Shown here piece by piece: positions 33,169 through 41,906 of a stretch of 64,000 bases of DNA (the stretch's first letter is position 1; each line of letters opens with the position of its first letter). The notes beneath the pieces were generated by a model. The model had not been told where the DNA came from and ran no database searches. It saw nothing but the letters and a program-made list of their open reading frames with translations. The stretch covers positions 28,482-92,481 of the forward strand of contig CAYVTZ010000011.1 in NCBI GenBank assembly GCA_964454685.1, given 5' to 3'. The stretch is from CAYVTZ01 sp964454685. Its GTDB lineage: Bacteria; Bacillota; Clostridia; Christensenellales; Christensenellaceae. The translations under genes and the position numbers were made by a program.

Positions 33169-34698
33169 ATGACAAAATATGTTTTGGCCCATGACCTTGG
33201 AACTTCCGGTAATAAGGCAACACTTTTATCTGACGCGGGAGAACTGGTGGCAAGCTGCACATACTCCTATACAACGGATTATTTTAACGAGATTTATGTG
33301 GAGCAGGACAGTGAGGACTGGTGGAGGGCGGTATGCGATTCCACAAAGGAACTGCTGAAAATCTCCAAAATTGACCATAAGGACATTGCTGCAATCAGCT
33401 TTTCAGGTCAGATGATGGGATGCTTATGTGTGGATCGGGCGGGGAACCCGCTGCGTCGCTCAATTATCTGGGCGGATCAGCGGGCGCAGACACAGACCGC
33501 GCGAATCAGCGAAAAAATCGAGATGAAGGATTTTTATCGCATCACAGGACACCGCAACAGCGCTTCTTATGGCTTGCAGAAGCTGATGTGGATTAAGGAT
33601 AACGAGCCGGAGGTGTACGAAAACACGTACAAAACGCTGAATGCAAAGGATTTTATTGTCTTTCGGTTGACGGGGCAGTTTTATACGGAGCCTTCCGATG
33701 CAACCAGCAACGATTGCTTTGATTTGAAAGCCGGGAAATGGTCGGAACGCATTCTTGAGATTGCGGGAATCGATGGGGACAAGTTTCCCGAAGTCAGGCC
33801 TTCCACTTTTGTGGCCGGCGGCGTAACAGAGCAGGCGGCGCAGCAATGTGGTTTGGCAGTTGGAACACCGGTCGTGCTGGGCGGTGGCGACGGACTGTGC
33901 GCAAACATTGGCGCCGGATCGTATAAAGTCGGCAGAACATTCAGCTATGTTGGGTCTTCTTCATGGATTGCCACTACATCGGAACAACCGCTGATTGATG
34001 AGGAAATGCGTACAATCACGTGGGCGCATATTGTCCCCGGTTTGTTTTCGCCGAACGGAACGATGCAGACGGCAGGCGGTTCTTACAGTTGGCTGAAAAA
34101 TACAATTTGCACACTGGAAACTGAGATTGCGTTGCGGGATGGTCGCAGTCCTTATGAAATCATTAATGAGGAAATTGAATCCAGCGTACCCGGTTCTAAC
34201 GGCATTGTGTTTTTGCCCTATCTGTTGGGAGAACGCGCGCCGCGTTGGAACGTGGATGCAAAAGGCGCTTTTCTTGGACTGAAAATGCAGAATACGCGTG
34301 CAGATATGCTGCGTTCCGTGATGGAAGGTGTAACGATGAATCTTTCGGTGATTTTGGATGTATTACGCTCGCAGGTGGACATTCAAGAAATATTGGTGAT
34401 CGGCGGCGGCGCAAAGGGGTCTGTGTGGCGGCAGATGATGGCTGACATCTATGGCGTAAAGATTAAAGTGCCGCGCTTGCTGGAGGAGGCGACCTCTATG
34501 GGCGCAGCCATCACAGGCGGTGTCGGCGTAGGATTGTTTAAAGGATTTGAGGTGATCGACGATTTCCTTGAAATGGATTGTGAGCATTCGCCGGACCCAA
34601 AAGTGGAATCCGCATACTGCGAATCTAAAAAAATATTTAATGCTGCCTACAACGCGCTTCTGCCTGTCTACGACATGATGTCAAAGCATTCGAGGTAA
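33169..34698 (+). CDS. FGGY-family kinase, xylulokinase-like
   Basis: A 509-residue kinase that probably phosphorylates a ketose such as D- or L-xylulose or ribulose. The N-terminal phosphate loop is LAHDLGTSGNKATLLSDAG, and the substrate-side segments AISFSGQMMG and SIIWADQRAQ are typical of XylB-like proteins. The catalytic aspartate lies in GGGDGLCANIGAG, and the C-terminal ATP site contains VIGGGAKGSVWRQMMADI. It is the last gene of operon 3, downstream of an isomerase-like protein and two dehydrogenases, which supports a polyol to ketose to ketose-phosphate route. The terminator follows 19 bases later. Confidence 0.86.
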   Translation: MTKYVLAHDLGTSGNKATLLSDAGELVASCTYSYTTDYFNEIYVEQDSEDWWRAVCDSTKELLKISKIDHKDIAAISFSGQMMGCLCVDRAGNPLRRSIIWADQRAQTQTARISEKIEMKDFYRITGHRNSASYGLQKLMWIKDNEPEVYENTYKTLNAKDFIVFRLTGQFYTEPSDATSNDCFDLKAGKWSERILEIAGIDGDKFPEVRPSTFVAGGVTEQAAQQCGLAVGTPVVLGGGDGLCANIGAGSYKVGRTFSYVGSSSWIATTSEQPLIDEEMRTITWAHIVPGLFSPNGTMQTAGGSYSWLKNTICTLETEIALRDGRSPYEIINEEIESSVPGSNGIVFLPYLLGERAPRWNVDAKGAFLGLKMQNTRADMLRSVMEGVTMNLSVILDVLRSQVDIQEILVIGGGAKGSVWRQMMADIYGVKIKVPRLLEEATSMGAAITGGVGVGLFKGFEVIDDFLEMDCEHSPDPKVESAYCESKKIFNAAYNALLPVYDMMSKHSR

Positions 34699-34716
34699 CA
34701 GGTTCAAACACTAATT

Positions 34717-34748
34717 AGCCTTGACCGTTTGGTTAAGGCTGATTTTTT
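34717..34748 (+). terminator. Rho-independent terminator of operon 3
   Basis: AGCCTTGACC (34717-34726) pairs with GGTTAAGGCT (34731-34740; one G-T) around a GTTT loop, followed by GATTTTTT. It separates the kinase gene from the convergent two-component genes. No comparably clear terminator serves the leftward transcript; a weak stem GCGCCA/TGGCGC lies at 34756-34784. Confidence 0.85.
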
Positions 34749-34792
34749 GCGTAAAGCGCCAGACCTCAAAGTCGGAAATGGCGCATTGGGTC

Positions 34793-35530
34793 TTACAGCT
34801 CTTTTCTTATTTCAGAGGGGGAGACACCCCACGTTTTTCGAAAGGTGCGGCTGAAGTAGAACTGATCGTCGATCCCTACCATTTTAGAGACTTGCATCAC
34901 GCTGTAATCTGTGCTGGTAATCAGTTGCTTGGCGATATCCATGCGATAATTGCGCAAAAACTGGATGGGGGAAAGTCCAAACGCTTCCTTGAATATTTTG
35001 GTGATATAGGAGGGAGAATACTGCAGCTTACTTGCGATGTCTGTAATTTGGATGTCTCTGCTGTAATTTTCAATTAGATATTGCCGAATGTCCTGTGCAA
35101 TTTGCGTAGCGTGAGCCGTTTCCTCAAACAATCCGTCTGTTTTGAGTAAAAACTCCCGACGGATTTCGCTCAATGTTTTGCGCAGTTCCTCTAAATCTAC
35201 GGGCTTGAGTAGAAAATTTTTTACGTTTTGCCGGATCGCCTTTTTTGCGTATTCAAATTCGGCATAGCCGCTGATGACGATTTTTTTGATTTGGGGGTAA
35301 TCCTGCTCCAGAATGCTGATCAGATCAATGCCGTTCATATTCGGCATTTTGATATCTGTGATGACGATATCGGGAATATTTTGCCGAATCCAGTCCAGTG
35401 CCATCTCACCGTCACGCGCGATATAATCCACCAAATAGCAATCTGCGCACTGCTGAACCTGCGATGCAATATCGGTTGCGATCATACGCTCATCTTCTAC
35501 GACAACCACTCTAAAAATCTTCTTGTTCAT
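34793..35530 (-). CDS. YesN-like response regulator, AraC-type output
   Basis: A 245-residue cytoplasmic response regulator. The receiver domain (about 5-125) has the acidic pair in VVEDERM and phospho-acceptor Asp59 in DIVITDIKMPNMNG, with FLLKPVD supplying the conserved lysine. The C-terminal AraC/XylS double helix-turn-helix starts at QDIRQYLIENYSRDIQITDIA and ends with FSRTFRKTWGVSPSEIRK. The start is ATG 35530 on the minus strand, eight bases after GGAGG; it overlaps the kinase gene by 20 bases. It probably activates the divergent operon at 37670 in response to the partner kinase. Confidence 0.92.
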   Translation of the reverse strand: MNKKIFRVVVVEDERMIATDIASQVQQCADCYLVDYIARDGEMALDWIRQNIPDIVITDIKMPNMNGIDLISILEQDYPQIKKIVISGYAEFEYAKKAIRQNVKNFLLKPVDLEELRKTLSEIRREFLLKTDGLFEETAHATQIAQDIRQYLIENYSRDIQITDIASKLQYSPSYITKIFKEAFGLSPIQFLRNYRMDIAKQLITSTDYSVMQVSKMVGIDDQFYFSRTFRKTWGVSPSEIRKEL

Positions 35531-37334
35531 CAAAATTTCCTCCCAATATGATTTGTGCACCGCTTGGCGTCATGTTTTGTATTTGAAAGGTGAAGCCTTT
35601 TCCATACGTCAACCGAAACCGAATATACACATTCAAGAGCCCCATGCCTTTTAATTCCAAAGAGGGGAGTAACCCCGTCTGGTCTATTTGCCTGATCTGC
35701 TGTTGTATTTCCTCCAGCCTTTCGGCGGGAAACCCCGGACCATTGTCTGAAACATACAAAGCCCACCGATCGCCGCATAGAGAATATTCCAGTGCGCCAT
35801 GGATGCGCACATGCCAAGGCGGACTGACTTCCGCCATAAATTTTACAGCATTTTCAACAAGCAACTGCAAGCATAGCTTAGGGATGGGGATTTCACTCAT
35901 TTCGATAGGTACGGTGATCTGATATTGCAAATCACCGCCGTAGCGAATGCGCATGCACTCCAAATAGTCCTGCGTGTGTGAGATCTCTGTTGCTAGCGAA
36001 ACCATAGACTCTTTGTCTGATGAGATGTATCGCAAAATGCGGGAAGTGGTTTGGCACATCGTGACGATTTCGTCATTGAGCCCCTCGTTTGCCATTGCCT
36101 GCATGGTTGCAAGAGAATTGTACAAAAAGTGCGGATTCATTTGCGATTGCAATGACAGCATCTTGGACTGCATTTCCCGCTTTTGCAGCTCTAACTGAGT
36201 CAATTTTGCCTTGTTGATTTTTTCCTGCATCAAGTGAAAAGATTTGATGAGCGTGCTTACTTCCAAAATGTTGCTGTGGATGGAATCGGGCAGGTAAAGG
36301 TTTTTTTCGACAAAGTCGTGACGTTTGATGAAGCTGTAAATCAGGTTGATAGGGCGCGCGATGATTTTAGCGACCAGCAGCGATATCACACCGGCTGAAA
36401 TCAGCAATGCGATCATCAGTGGCAAAAACTGCATGTAATATCCCGAAACATTTGAAATCAAATGCGTTTTACTAATGATAAACATCGTATAAAGATTGGA
36501 ATAAGGAGAATAGTGATAGATGAGGTATTCGCTGCTACCGTCCTGTGAAAATTCCAGCAGCTTGGTCGATTTGGGGTTTTCATCAATATAAGAGAAGTAG
36601 CTGTTTTGCTGATTTGGCTGCAGCATACGGTTTGATGCAGTTTTGCCATAGGGGAAAACCTGATTATGAAACTGATCAAAAATATATAGTTCTTCACCAT
36701 AGATGGACTGATATTTCTCTGCCTTGGAAAGGATGGGAGTTACAGACTTTTTGACATCAACAAAAACCGGCGGCTGATCAGCTGCGGTAGCTCCACCCTT
36801 TTGCACCACGCGCATAAATCCTCTGCCATAACTGGAAAACAACAGCCCGCTATCGCTGTACGCTTTATCATAATAGATCATCTTCGCTTGATTTTCATGC
36901 AGTAGATTTCCCATCTGATAAAACACAGAGTCCGGCTGCGTGAAAACTCCATCATACAATCCGGCGGTCAATTTGATGTGGTTGGGCAGCGTGATCTCCG
37001 CTTGATCGACATTGCGATTATTATGAACATACTCCTGCAAGAATTGCAAGCCCGCGGTGGATTCTGCACTTTCTGCGGACTCGGACTGCTCCGGTAATTG
37101 CGCGGTATACATACGCAATAATTCCAATGCGACCTGATCGATCTCATTGATATTCTCGTCCGTACTGATGGCGATTTCGTAGGCACTTCGTTGTAATGCA
37201 GAATAGACCAGATTGGAAACCTGATCGACAATGCTGCGATAATACATCACAGAAAAAACAAATACAAACACAAGTAAAATAAGAAAAAACCAAATACATA
37301 CAGTAAAAAAAATACTTTTTTGCTTTGAAACCAT
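35511..37334 (-). CDS. YesM-like sensor histidine kinase
   Basis: A 607-residue membrane kinase. The first membrane segment is FFTVCIWFFLILLVFVFVFS (residues 9-28). A large extracellular sensor of roughly 270 residues follows, then a second membrane segment (FLPLMIALLISAGVISLLVA) and a HAMP-like linker. The histidine kinase domain contains QSQMNPHFLYNSLATMQAM with the phospho-histidine, and the ATPase part has LLVENAVKFMAE and SDNGPGF. The start chosen is ATG 37334, six bases after GGAG; an upstream ATG at 37346 is possible. With the overlapping regulator gene it forms a two-component system facing the operon at 37670, whose binding protein may feed it a ligand. Confidence 0.9.
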   Translation of the reverse strand: MVSKQKSIFFTVCIWFFLILLVFVFVFSVMYYRSIVDQVSNLVYSALQRSAYEIAISTDENINEIDQVALELLRMYTAQLPEQSESAESAESTAGLQFLQEYVHNNRNVDQAEITLPNHIKLTAGLYDGVFTQPDSVFYQMGNLLHENQAKMIYYDKAYSDSGLLFSSYGRGFMRVVQKGGATAADQPPVFVDVKKSVTPILSKAEKYQSIYGEELYIFDQFHNQVFPYGKTASNRMLQPNQQNSYFSYIDENPKSTKLLEFSQDGSSEYLIYHYSPYSNLYTMFIISKTHLISNVSGYYMQFLPLMIALLISAGVISLLVAKIIARPINLIYSFIKRHDFVEKNLYLPDSIHSNILEVSTLIKSFHLMQEKINKAKLTQLELQKREMQSKMLSLQSQMNPHFLYNSLATMQAMANEGLNDEIVTMCQTTSRILRYISSDKESMVSLATEISHTQDYLECMRIRYGGDLQYQITVPIEMSEIPIPKLCLQLLVENAVKFMAEVSPPWHVRIHGALEYSLCGDRWALYVSDNGPGFPAERLEEIQQQIRQIDQTGLLPSLELKGMGLLNVYIRFRLTYGKGFTFQIQNMTPSGAQIILGGNFDEQEDF

Positions 37335-37669
37335 TGTACGCTCCATCTTTGCTGCCCGGTGAAATATGTCCATGAAAAAAAGTTGCTTCGTTCATTCCAT
37401 CCGGCAGGTTCCCTTTGTATAATTGTTTCATAAGCAGTATATGTTTTACTGAATTTTCAAACTGTGTCACCATTATAAGCGATATTGCGCGTAAACGCAA
37501 TACAAGAACGATTCCGTTGGAGATAAAAACGGGAGCAATCCATACCATATATTATCTTTTTTTATGCAGAGCCGGATTGGCTTGAGTCTGGTTTGCGTTT
37601 GCAAAAAAAGCATGGATTCGACAAAAAACAAAGTCTTTCGATACGAAAGCGAGCGATGGGAGGATTACA
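37335..37669. other. divergent regulatory region between kinase and operon 4
   Basis: 335 bases shared by two divergent operons. The main visible element is the palindrome at 37483-37502. AT-rich blocks lie near 37440-37480 and 37545-37565, but no clean -35/-10 pair was found in either direction, consistent with activator-dependent promoters. No coding segment is supported. Confidence 0.4.
37483..37502. promoter_or_regulatory. 20-base palindromic operator candidate
   Basis: TATTGCG (37483-37489) and CGCAATA (37496-37502) are perfect inverted arms around CGTAAA. The site lies in the divergent gap and could bind a dimeric regulator, though AraC-type YesN proteins usually prefer direct repeats. 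Confidence 0.45.
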
Positions 37670-39004
37670 ATGAAAAAAATGGACGGTGTGATGACAAACC
37701 GCCAAACAGATGAAACGGTAGGCGCGATTGAAATCATTGCAACGCAGCAGGAGCGAGAGCGCCTGCATGCGCTGGCAACTCGATATGCGCAAATCGCCGA
37801 TATGGAGATTATGAATACGCGCAAGCGTCAGTGGCGGGCGCTGAATGATTTGAAGCCGGAAAAGCCGATGATCTTAATTGAAACGTTTACGCTGATCGAC
37901 TTTTTGACGCAGGAAGAAATTCAGTGTCAGAATGATTTTTTAAGAAATGTGGAACGCACCTTGCTTTATGCAATCAAGCAATTTGAGCTGTTTGACGACG
38001 ATTTAGTAATCGAAAAATATTTCCGTTTGCCATGGAGGATCGTACGCTCGGATTATGGCGACGGCATTCGCATAGTAGAAACGCATGCGGAAGATTCCAT
38101 GGGATATATGTCCAACCATCCGGTACAGACCATAGACGATTTACAGCGGCTGAAACCCAGAAGCTTTTATGTGGATCGTGAGCGGACGCTTGGGCTCAAG
38201 CAACTTTTAGAGGACATCTTCGGTGATGTGCTGCCCGTTCGTGTCGGCAACTATGACATTTTTTATCAGGACATGGGATTTAATCCTTTTGTGGGCAATA
38301 TGGCACCGCTTACCACGATGGATTTATTCAAGCTGATGGGCAACGACAATTTGCTGCTGTGGCCCTACGATCATCCTGCAGAATTGAAGGTGTTTATGGA
38401 GTATCTGCATCAGGATAAAATGCAGTTTATAAAGTGGGCGACGCAGGAAAAGCTGCTGGTTCCCAACACGGACAACCAGTTTGCAAGCCCTTCCGGCTAT
38501 GGATACGTATCCGAGCTGCCTGAGAACGGGGTGCAAGAGATGGCGACACCACAGGATTGTTGGGTGTGGGTGGAATCACAAGAGTGCATGATTTATTCCC
38601 CGGAAATGTACGATGAAGTGATATTGCCGTATTTGGCAGAGTACTCCAATCAGTTCGGGTTGATCTCGTACGGATGCTGCGAACCGCTGGAGGATCGGAT
38701 TGAGTATATCAAACGCGCAATGCCAAAATTACGTTCCGTATCTGTTTCAGGGTGGAGCAATTTTGAAAAAATGGCGCAAGCACTGGGAGGTGGAAATTAT
38801 GTTTATCTGCGCAAACCGTCGCCCATGGTCATCGGCGGACGTGAGCCGGATTGGAAGGGTGTGACGAATGATATTACGCGCACGTGGGATTGCGCAAAGG
38901 AATTGCCGCTGGCAATGATCTATCGAGACGTATATGATTTGAATCACGATTTCTCGCGGATTCAAAAATGGATTGAGACAGCAAAGAGGATTATGGGACT
39001 ATAA
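37670..39004 (+). CDS. distant URO-D-superfamily protein D
   Basis: A 444-residue TIM-barrel protein distantly related to uroporphyrinogen decarboxylase. It differs from proteins A-C in operon 2 by a 65-residue N-terminal helical extension (IEIIATQQERERLHALATRY) and by the metal-site region, which reads LISYGCCEPLEDRIEYI instead of HSCG. The C-terminal half contains VYLRKPSPMVIGG. The start is ATG 37670 after GGGAGG. It is the first gene of operon 4, directly controlled by the divergent two-component pair. It is a strong candidate for a sugar-derivative enzyme of unknown chemistry; heme synthesis is unlikely. Confidence 0.72.
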   Translation: MKKMDGVMTNRQTDETVGAIEIIATQQERERLHALATRYAQIADMEIMNTRKRQWRALNDLKPEKPMILIETFTLIDFLTQEEIQCQNDFLRNVERTLLYAIKQFELFDDDLVIEKYFRLPWRIVRSDYGDGIRIVETHAEDSMGYMSNHPVQTIDDLQRLKPRSFYVDRERTLGLKQLLEDIFGDVLPVRVGNYDIFYQDMGFNPFVGNMAPLTTMDLFKLMGNDNLLLWPYDHPAELKVFMEYLHQDKMQFIKWATQEKLLVPNTDNQFASPSGYGYVSELPENGVQEMATPQDCWVWVESQECMIYSPEMYDEVILPYLAEYSNQFGLISYGCCEPLEDRIEYIKRAMPKLRSVSVSGWSNFEKMAQALGGGNYVYLRKPSPMVIGGREPDWKGVTNDITRTWDCAKELPLAMIYRDVYDLNHDFSRIQKWIETAKRIMGL

Positions 39005-39061
39005 TGCGGTTGTACTCGCGTATGCGCAGTGCATAAGCAAAAATAACAATGGAGGGAAAAC

Positions 39062-40333
39062 ATGAAACAAGTAAAAATTCTGGCATTGGTAATGGTGTTG
39101 CTGCTGAGCGCGACACTGGTGGTTGGCTGTGCTGATGTGCTAAGTGTAGACGGCGCAAGCAGTACGAAGGAAGAACCTGCCGCAACCGAAGCGGCTCCAA
39201 CAGCGGCGGCAGAGGATGCAGGAACGCAAGAGGCAGCAGCGGTAGGCGAGGAAGCTGATTCGCAGGAAAGCGCATCCGGAAGCGTCGAAAAATCTGCCAC
39301 TGGCTTAAAGGTTAAAAAAGATGGCAAATTGAAGATCGCATATCTGGTTGACGGATTGTTTAACGATTCTTCCCAGCGACATTGGCAGCAAGTGCAAAAT
39401 GAGTGTGAAATGCGCGGCTGGGAGCTGGTCTCGGACACCAATGTCAGCGGTAATTATGAGTCGGACCCGACAAGAAACTCATTTATCAATATGATGAACC
39501 AAAATCCGGACGCGATTGTAATTTCATACCTGGATATCCCGCCGATTGCCGATCTTTGTGTGAAGGCGGCAAACGAGGGTATTGGCATCTACTGCGTTGG
39601 AACAGATCTTTCGGATGGCATTATGCTTAATGTGCTTTCGGAAAATACGGTAATTGGTGCAAAAGTGATGAGTTATGCGATGCAGCGTCTAAACGGCAGT
39701 GCAGACACGATTGGCTTTATGGATTTGTGGATGACACGTGGCATTCGCCGTGATGTTGTTGCTGCGTGCATTGCGGAAAAAGCGGGCTATGATGTCGGCG
39801 AAACCGTACATCATGCGGTGACCCCGGATGGATTTACAGACGAAATGTTTAACGTGGCAACCAACTGGCTGCAAAAATACGGTGACAAAATGGACTTCAT
39901 TTGGGCATGCTGGGATGGCGGCGGCATCACGATTGCGCAGGCTATGAAAGCGGCAGGATATAGTGAAGAAGACATGTTTACCGTAGGCATGGACGGCGGC
40001 ACGCAGGCATGGGCATACATTCGCAGCGGAGAAATCCCCTTTGTGGCATCACTGGCAGAACCGTTTGAATATCAAATGCACCTTTGCTTTGAGGCGATCA
40101 AGCAGTTGCAGGTGGACGGCATGAGCCCCGGAGACAAGGGCTGCATCGTACCTTTGAGCAGAACATATTCGACAGACGGCATGACGGTTATGGTGGATAA
40201 AACGAACGTACCCGAGGTTGGTTCCAACATCCACGCACTGTTCAATTATTACGGCGGCGATCCGGATGATTCCGAGGCTTGGTATAATCAGGGCAAAGTT
40301 TACACGGTTGCCGAGTATTCCGGGGAGCAATAA
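39062..40333 (+). CDS. sugar ABC transporter substrate-binding lipoprotein
   Basis: A 423-residue binding lipoprotein of importer 4. The signal peptide ends in VVGC with Cys23 and is followed by an acidic Ala/Glu linker to about residue 85. The binding domain starts at KLKIAYLVDGLFNDSSQR and contains NPDAIVISYLDIPPIADLC, DTIGFMDLWMTRGIRRDV, and FIWACWDGGGITIAQAMKA. The start is ATG 39062 after TGGAGGG. It is longer than the other binding proteins, with a C-terminal extension after SRTYSTDGMTVMVDKTN. The ligand is unknown. Confidence 0.9.
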   Translation: MKQVKILALVMVLLLSATLVVGCADVLSVDGASSTKEEPAATEAAPTAAAEDAGTQEAAAVGEEADSQESASGSVEKSATGLKVKKDGKLKIAYLVDGLFNDSSQRHWQQVQNECEMRGWELVSDTNVSGNYESDPTRNSFINMMNQNPDAIVISYLDIPPIADLCVKAANEGIGIYCVGTDLSDGIMLNVLSENTVIGAKVMSYAMQRLNGSADTIGFMDLWMTRGIRRDVVAACIAEKAGYDVGETVHHAVTPDGFTDEMFNVATNWLQKYGDKMDFIWACWDGGGITIAQAMKAAGYSEEDMFTVGMDGGTQAWAYIRSGEIPFVASLAEPFEYQMHLCFEAIKQLQVDGMSPGDKGCIVPLSRTYSTDGMTVMVDKTNVPEVGSNIHALFNYYGGDPDDSEAWYNQGKVYTVAEYSGEQ

Positions 40334-40341
40334 CCGATAGC

Positions 40342-40369
40342 TCAAGGCTCCTCTTACGGGGGGCCTTGA
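40342..40369 (+). promoter_or_regulatory. intercistronic hairpin after the fourth binding-protein gene
   Basis: TCAAGGCTCC (40342-40351) pairs with GGGGCCTTGA (40360-40369; one G-T) around an 8-base loop, without a T-run. It occupies the same place, relative to the binding-protein gene, as the stems at 2031, 17683, 29451 and 53468. Confidence 0.65.
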
Positions 40370-40400
40370 TGCAAAAGCATGGTAGCGCAGGAGAATAATT

Positions 40401-41906
40401 ATGGGAAATGAAATTGTTCTGGAAACAAAGGGATTAACCAAAGAATTTCCGGGCGTGGTTGCAAACAAAGATTTGGATTTGCAGATTCGCCGCGGTGAAG
40501 TTCGTGCAATCATGGGTGAAAACGGTGCGGGTAAGAGTACGCTTTGTAATATGCTGACGGGCATATTGCCGCCCAGTGATGGAGATATTTTTTTTGAAGG
40601 TAAGCAAAGGCACTTTTCGCATCCGCGCGAGGCGATTGAATGCGGGATTCGCATGGTGTATCAAGAACGAAATTTGATCGAATATTTGACGGCGTCCCAA
40701 AGTATTTGCTTGGGGTTGGAAGATCGGAAACAGAAATTCTTCGTGGACGAGAAAAAAATGCACGGGCGTGCGGTGGCAATTCGTGACGAAATGGGCGCGA
40801 ACCTTCCGCTGGATGTTCCGGTCAATCTGCTGACGGCGGCCCAACAGCAGATGGTGGAAATACTGCGCGCAGTGGCGCATGAGCCTAAGCTGCTGATTCT
40901 GGACGAACCCACGGCAGCGTTAGGAAACGAAGAGGCGGCGATCTTGTTCAACGCCATTCGCAAGCTGAAAGCAAAGGGCGTTGCCGTCATCATCATCACG
41001 CACAAGCTGGATGAGGTGTTTGAAATTTCAGATACCATCACCATACTGCGCAACGGTCAAAATGTGGGCACGGTGAACAACGGCGAAATCAATCGTATGG
41101 ATGCGGTACGCATGATGTTGGGAAGGGATGTATCCAGCCAGTTCCCGGAGGTGACAAGCACGGCTCAAGAACATGTTGTGCTGGAAGTGGAGCGATTAAA
41201 GGACGCGTCCGGCCGGCTGCAAAATGTGGATATGAAGGTGCGGCGTGGTGAAGTGGTAGGCGTTTACGGACTGCTTGGATCAGGTAGAACGGAGCTGCTG
41301 GAAGCGATTTTCGGACTGAATCATTATCAGGGAAGCATGAAGCTGGACGGCCAACCCATCGGCAGCAAACAAACACCGCAGGATATGATTGCGCAGGGCG
41401 TGTTTCTGATTCCGGAAGATCGGAGGCACAACAGCCTGTTTCGGGATTTTTTCAAGATTCGTGAGAACATGTCCATTGGGTATATGGATCAGATTGCAAA
41501 CAAGCTCAGCCTCATCAGCGCAAAAAAGGAAAGGGAGCTGTTCCGCTCCATTTCAGAACGTCCTTCGCTGCGTGTCAAGTATGCGCGAGATACGCAAGAT
41601 ATCGAGGAACTGTCCGGCGGCAATCAACAGAAAATTGTGTTAGGCAGATGGATTTTTCGGGATAACTTGAAGGTGTTGTTGATGGACGAACCGACGCAGG
41701 GCATCGACGTTGGGGTGAAGCATGATATCTATGTGTTGATTCGCGCGATGGCGGCAGAGGGAAGAAGCGTCGTCATCGTTTCCAGCGAATTGCCGGAGCT
41801 GACCGGCGTGTGCGACCGCATGTATGTGTTGAAAGACGGTGGATTCAAGGCGGAGCTAAGCCGTGATGAATTTGATAATGAAAAAGTATTGGAGATGGTT
41901 TTATGA
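40401..41906 (+). CDS. sugar ABC transporter tandem ATPase (RbsA type)
   Basis: A 501-residue double-NBD ATPase of importer 4. NBD1 has Walker A GENGAGKST, LDEPTAALGNEE and ITHKLDEVFEISDT. NBD2 has GLLGSGRTELLEAIFG, LSGGNQQK and MDEPTQGIDVG, so the second Walker B is intact. The start is ATG 40401 with AGGAG seven bases upstream. It overlaps the permease gene by 4 bases. Confidence 0.93.
   Translation: MGNEIVLETKGLTKEFPGVVANKDLDLQIRRGEVRAIMGENGAGKSTLCNMLTGILPPSDGDIFFEGKQRHFSHPREAIECGIRMVYQERNLIEYLTASQSICLGLEDRKQKFFVDEKKMHGRAVAIRDEMGANLPLDVPVNLLTAAQQQMVEILRAVAHEPKLLILDEPTAALGNEEAAILFNAIRKLKAKGVAVIIITHKLDEVFEISDTITILRNGQNVGTVNNGEINRMDAVRMMLGRDVSSQFPEVTSTAQEHVVLEVERLKDASGRLQNVDMKVRRGEVVGVYGLLGSGRTELLEAIFGLNHYQGSMKLDGQPIGSKQTPQDMIAQGVFLIPEDRRHNSLFRDFFKIRENMSIGYMDQIANKLSLISAKKERELFRSISERPSLRVKYARDTQDIEELSGGNQQKIVLGRWIFRDNLKVLLMDEPTQGIDVGVKHDIYVLIRAMAAEGRSVVIVSSELPELTGVCDRMYVLKDGGFKAELSRDEFDNEKVLEMVL

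Noticed and set aside
34721..35077. Plus-strand frame of about 118 codons across the response-regulator end
   Set aside because: It begins inside the terminator of operon 3 and is antisense to the AraC-type domain; no independent support.
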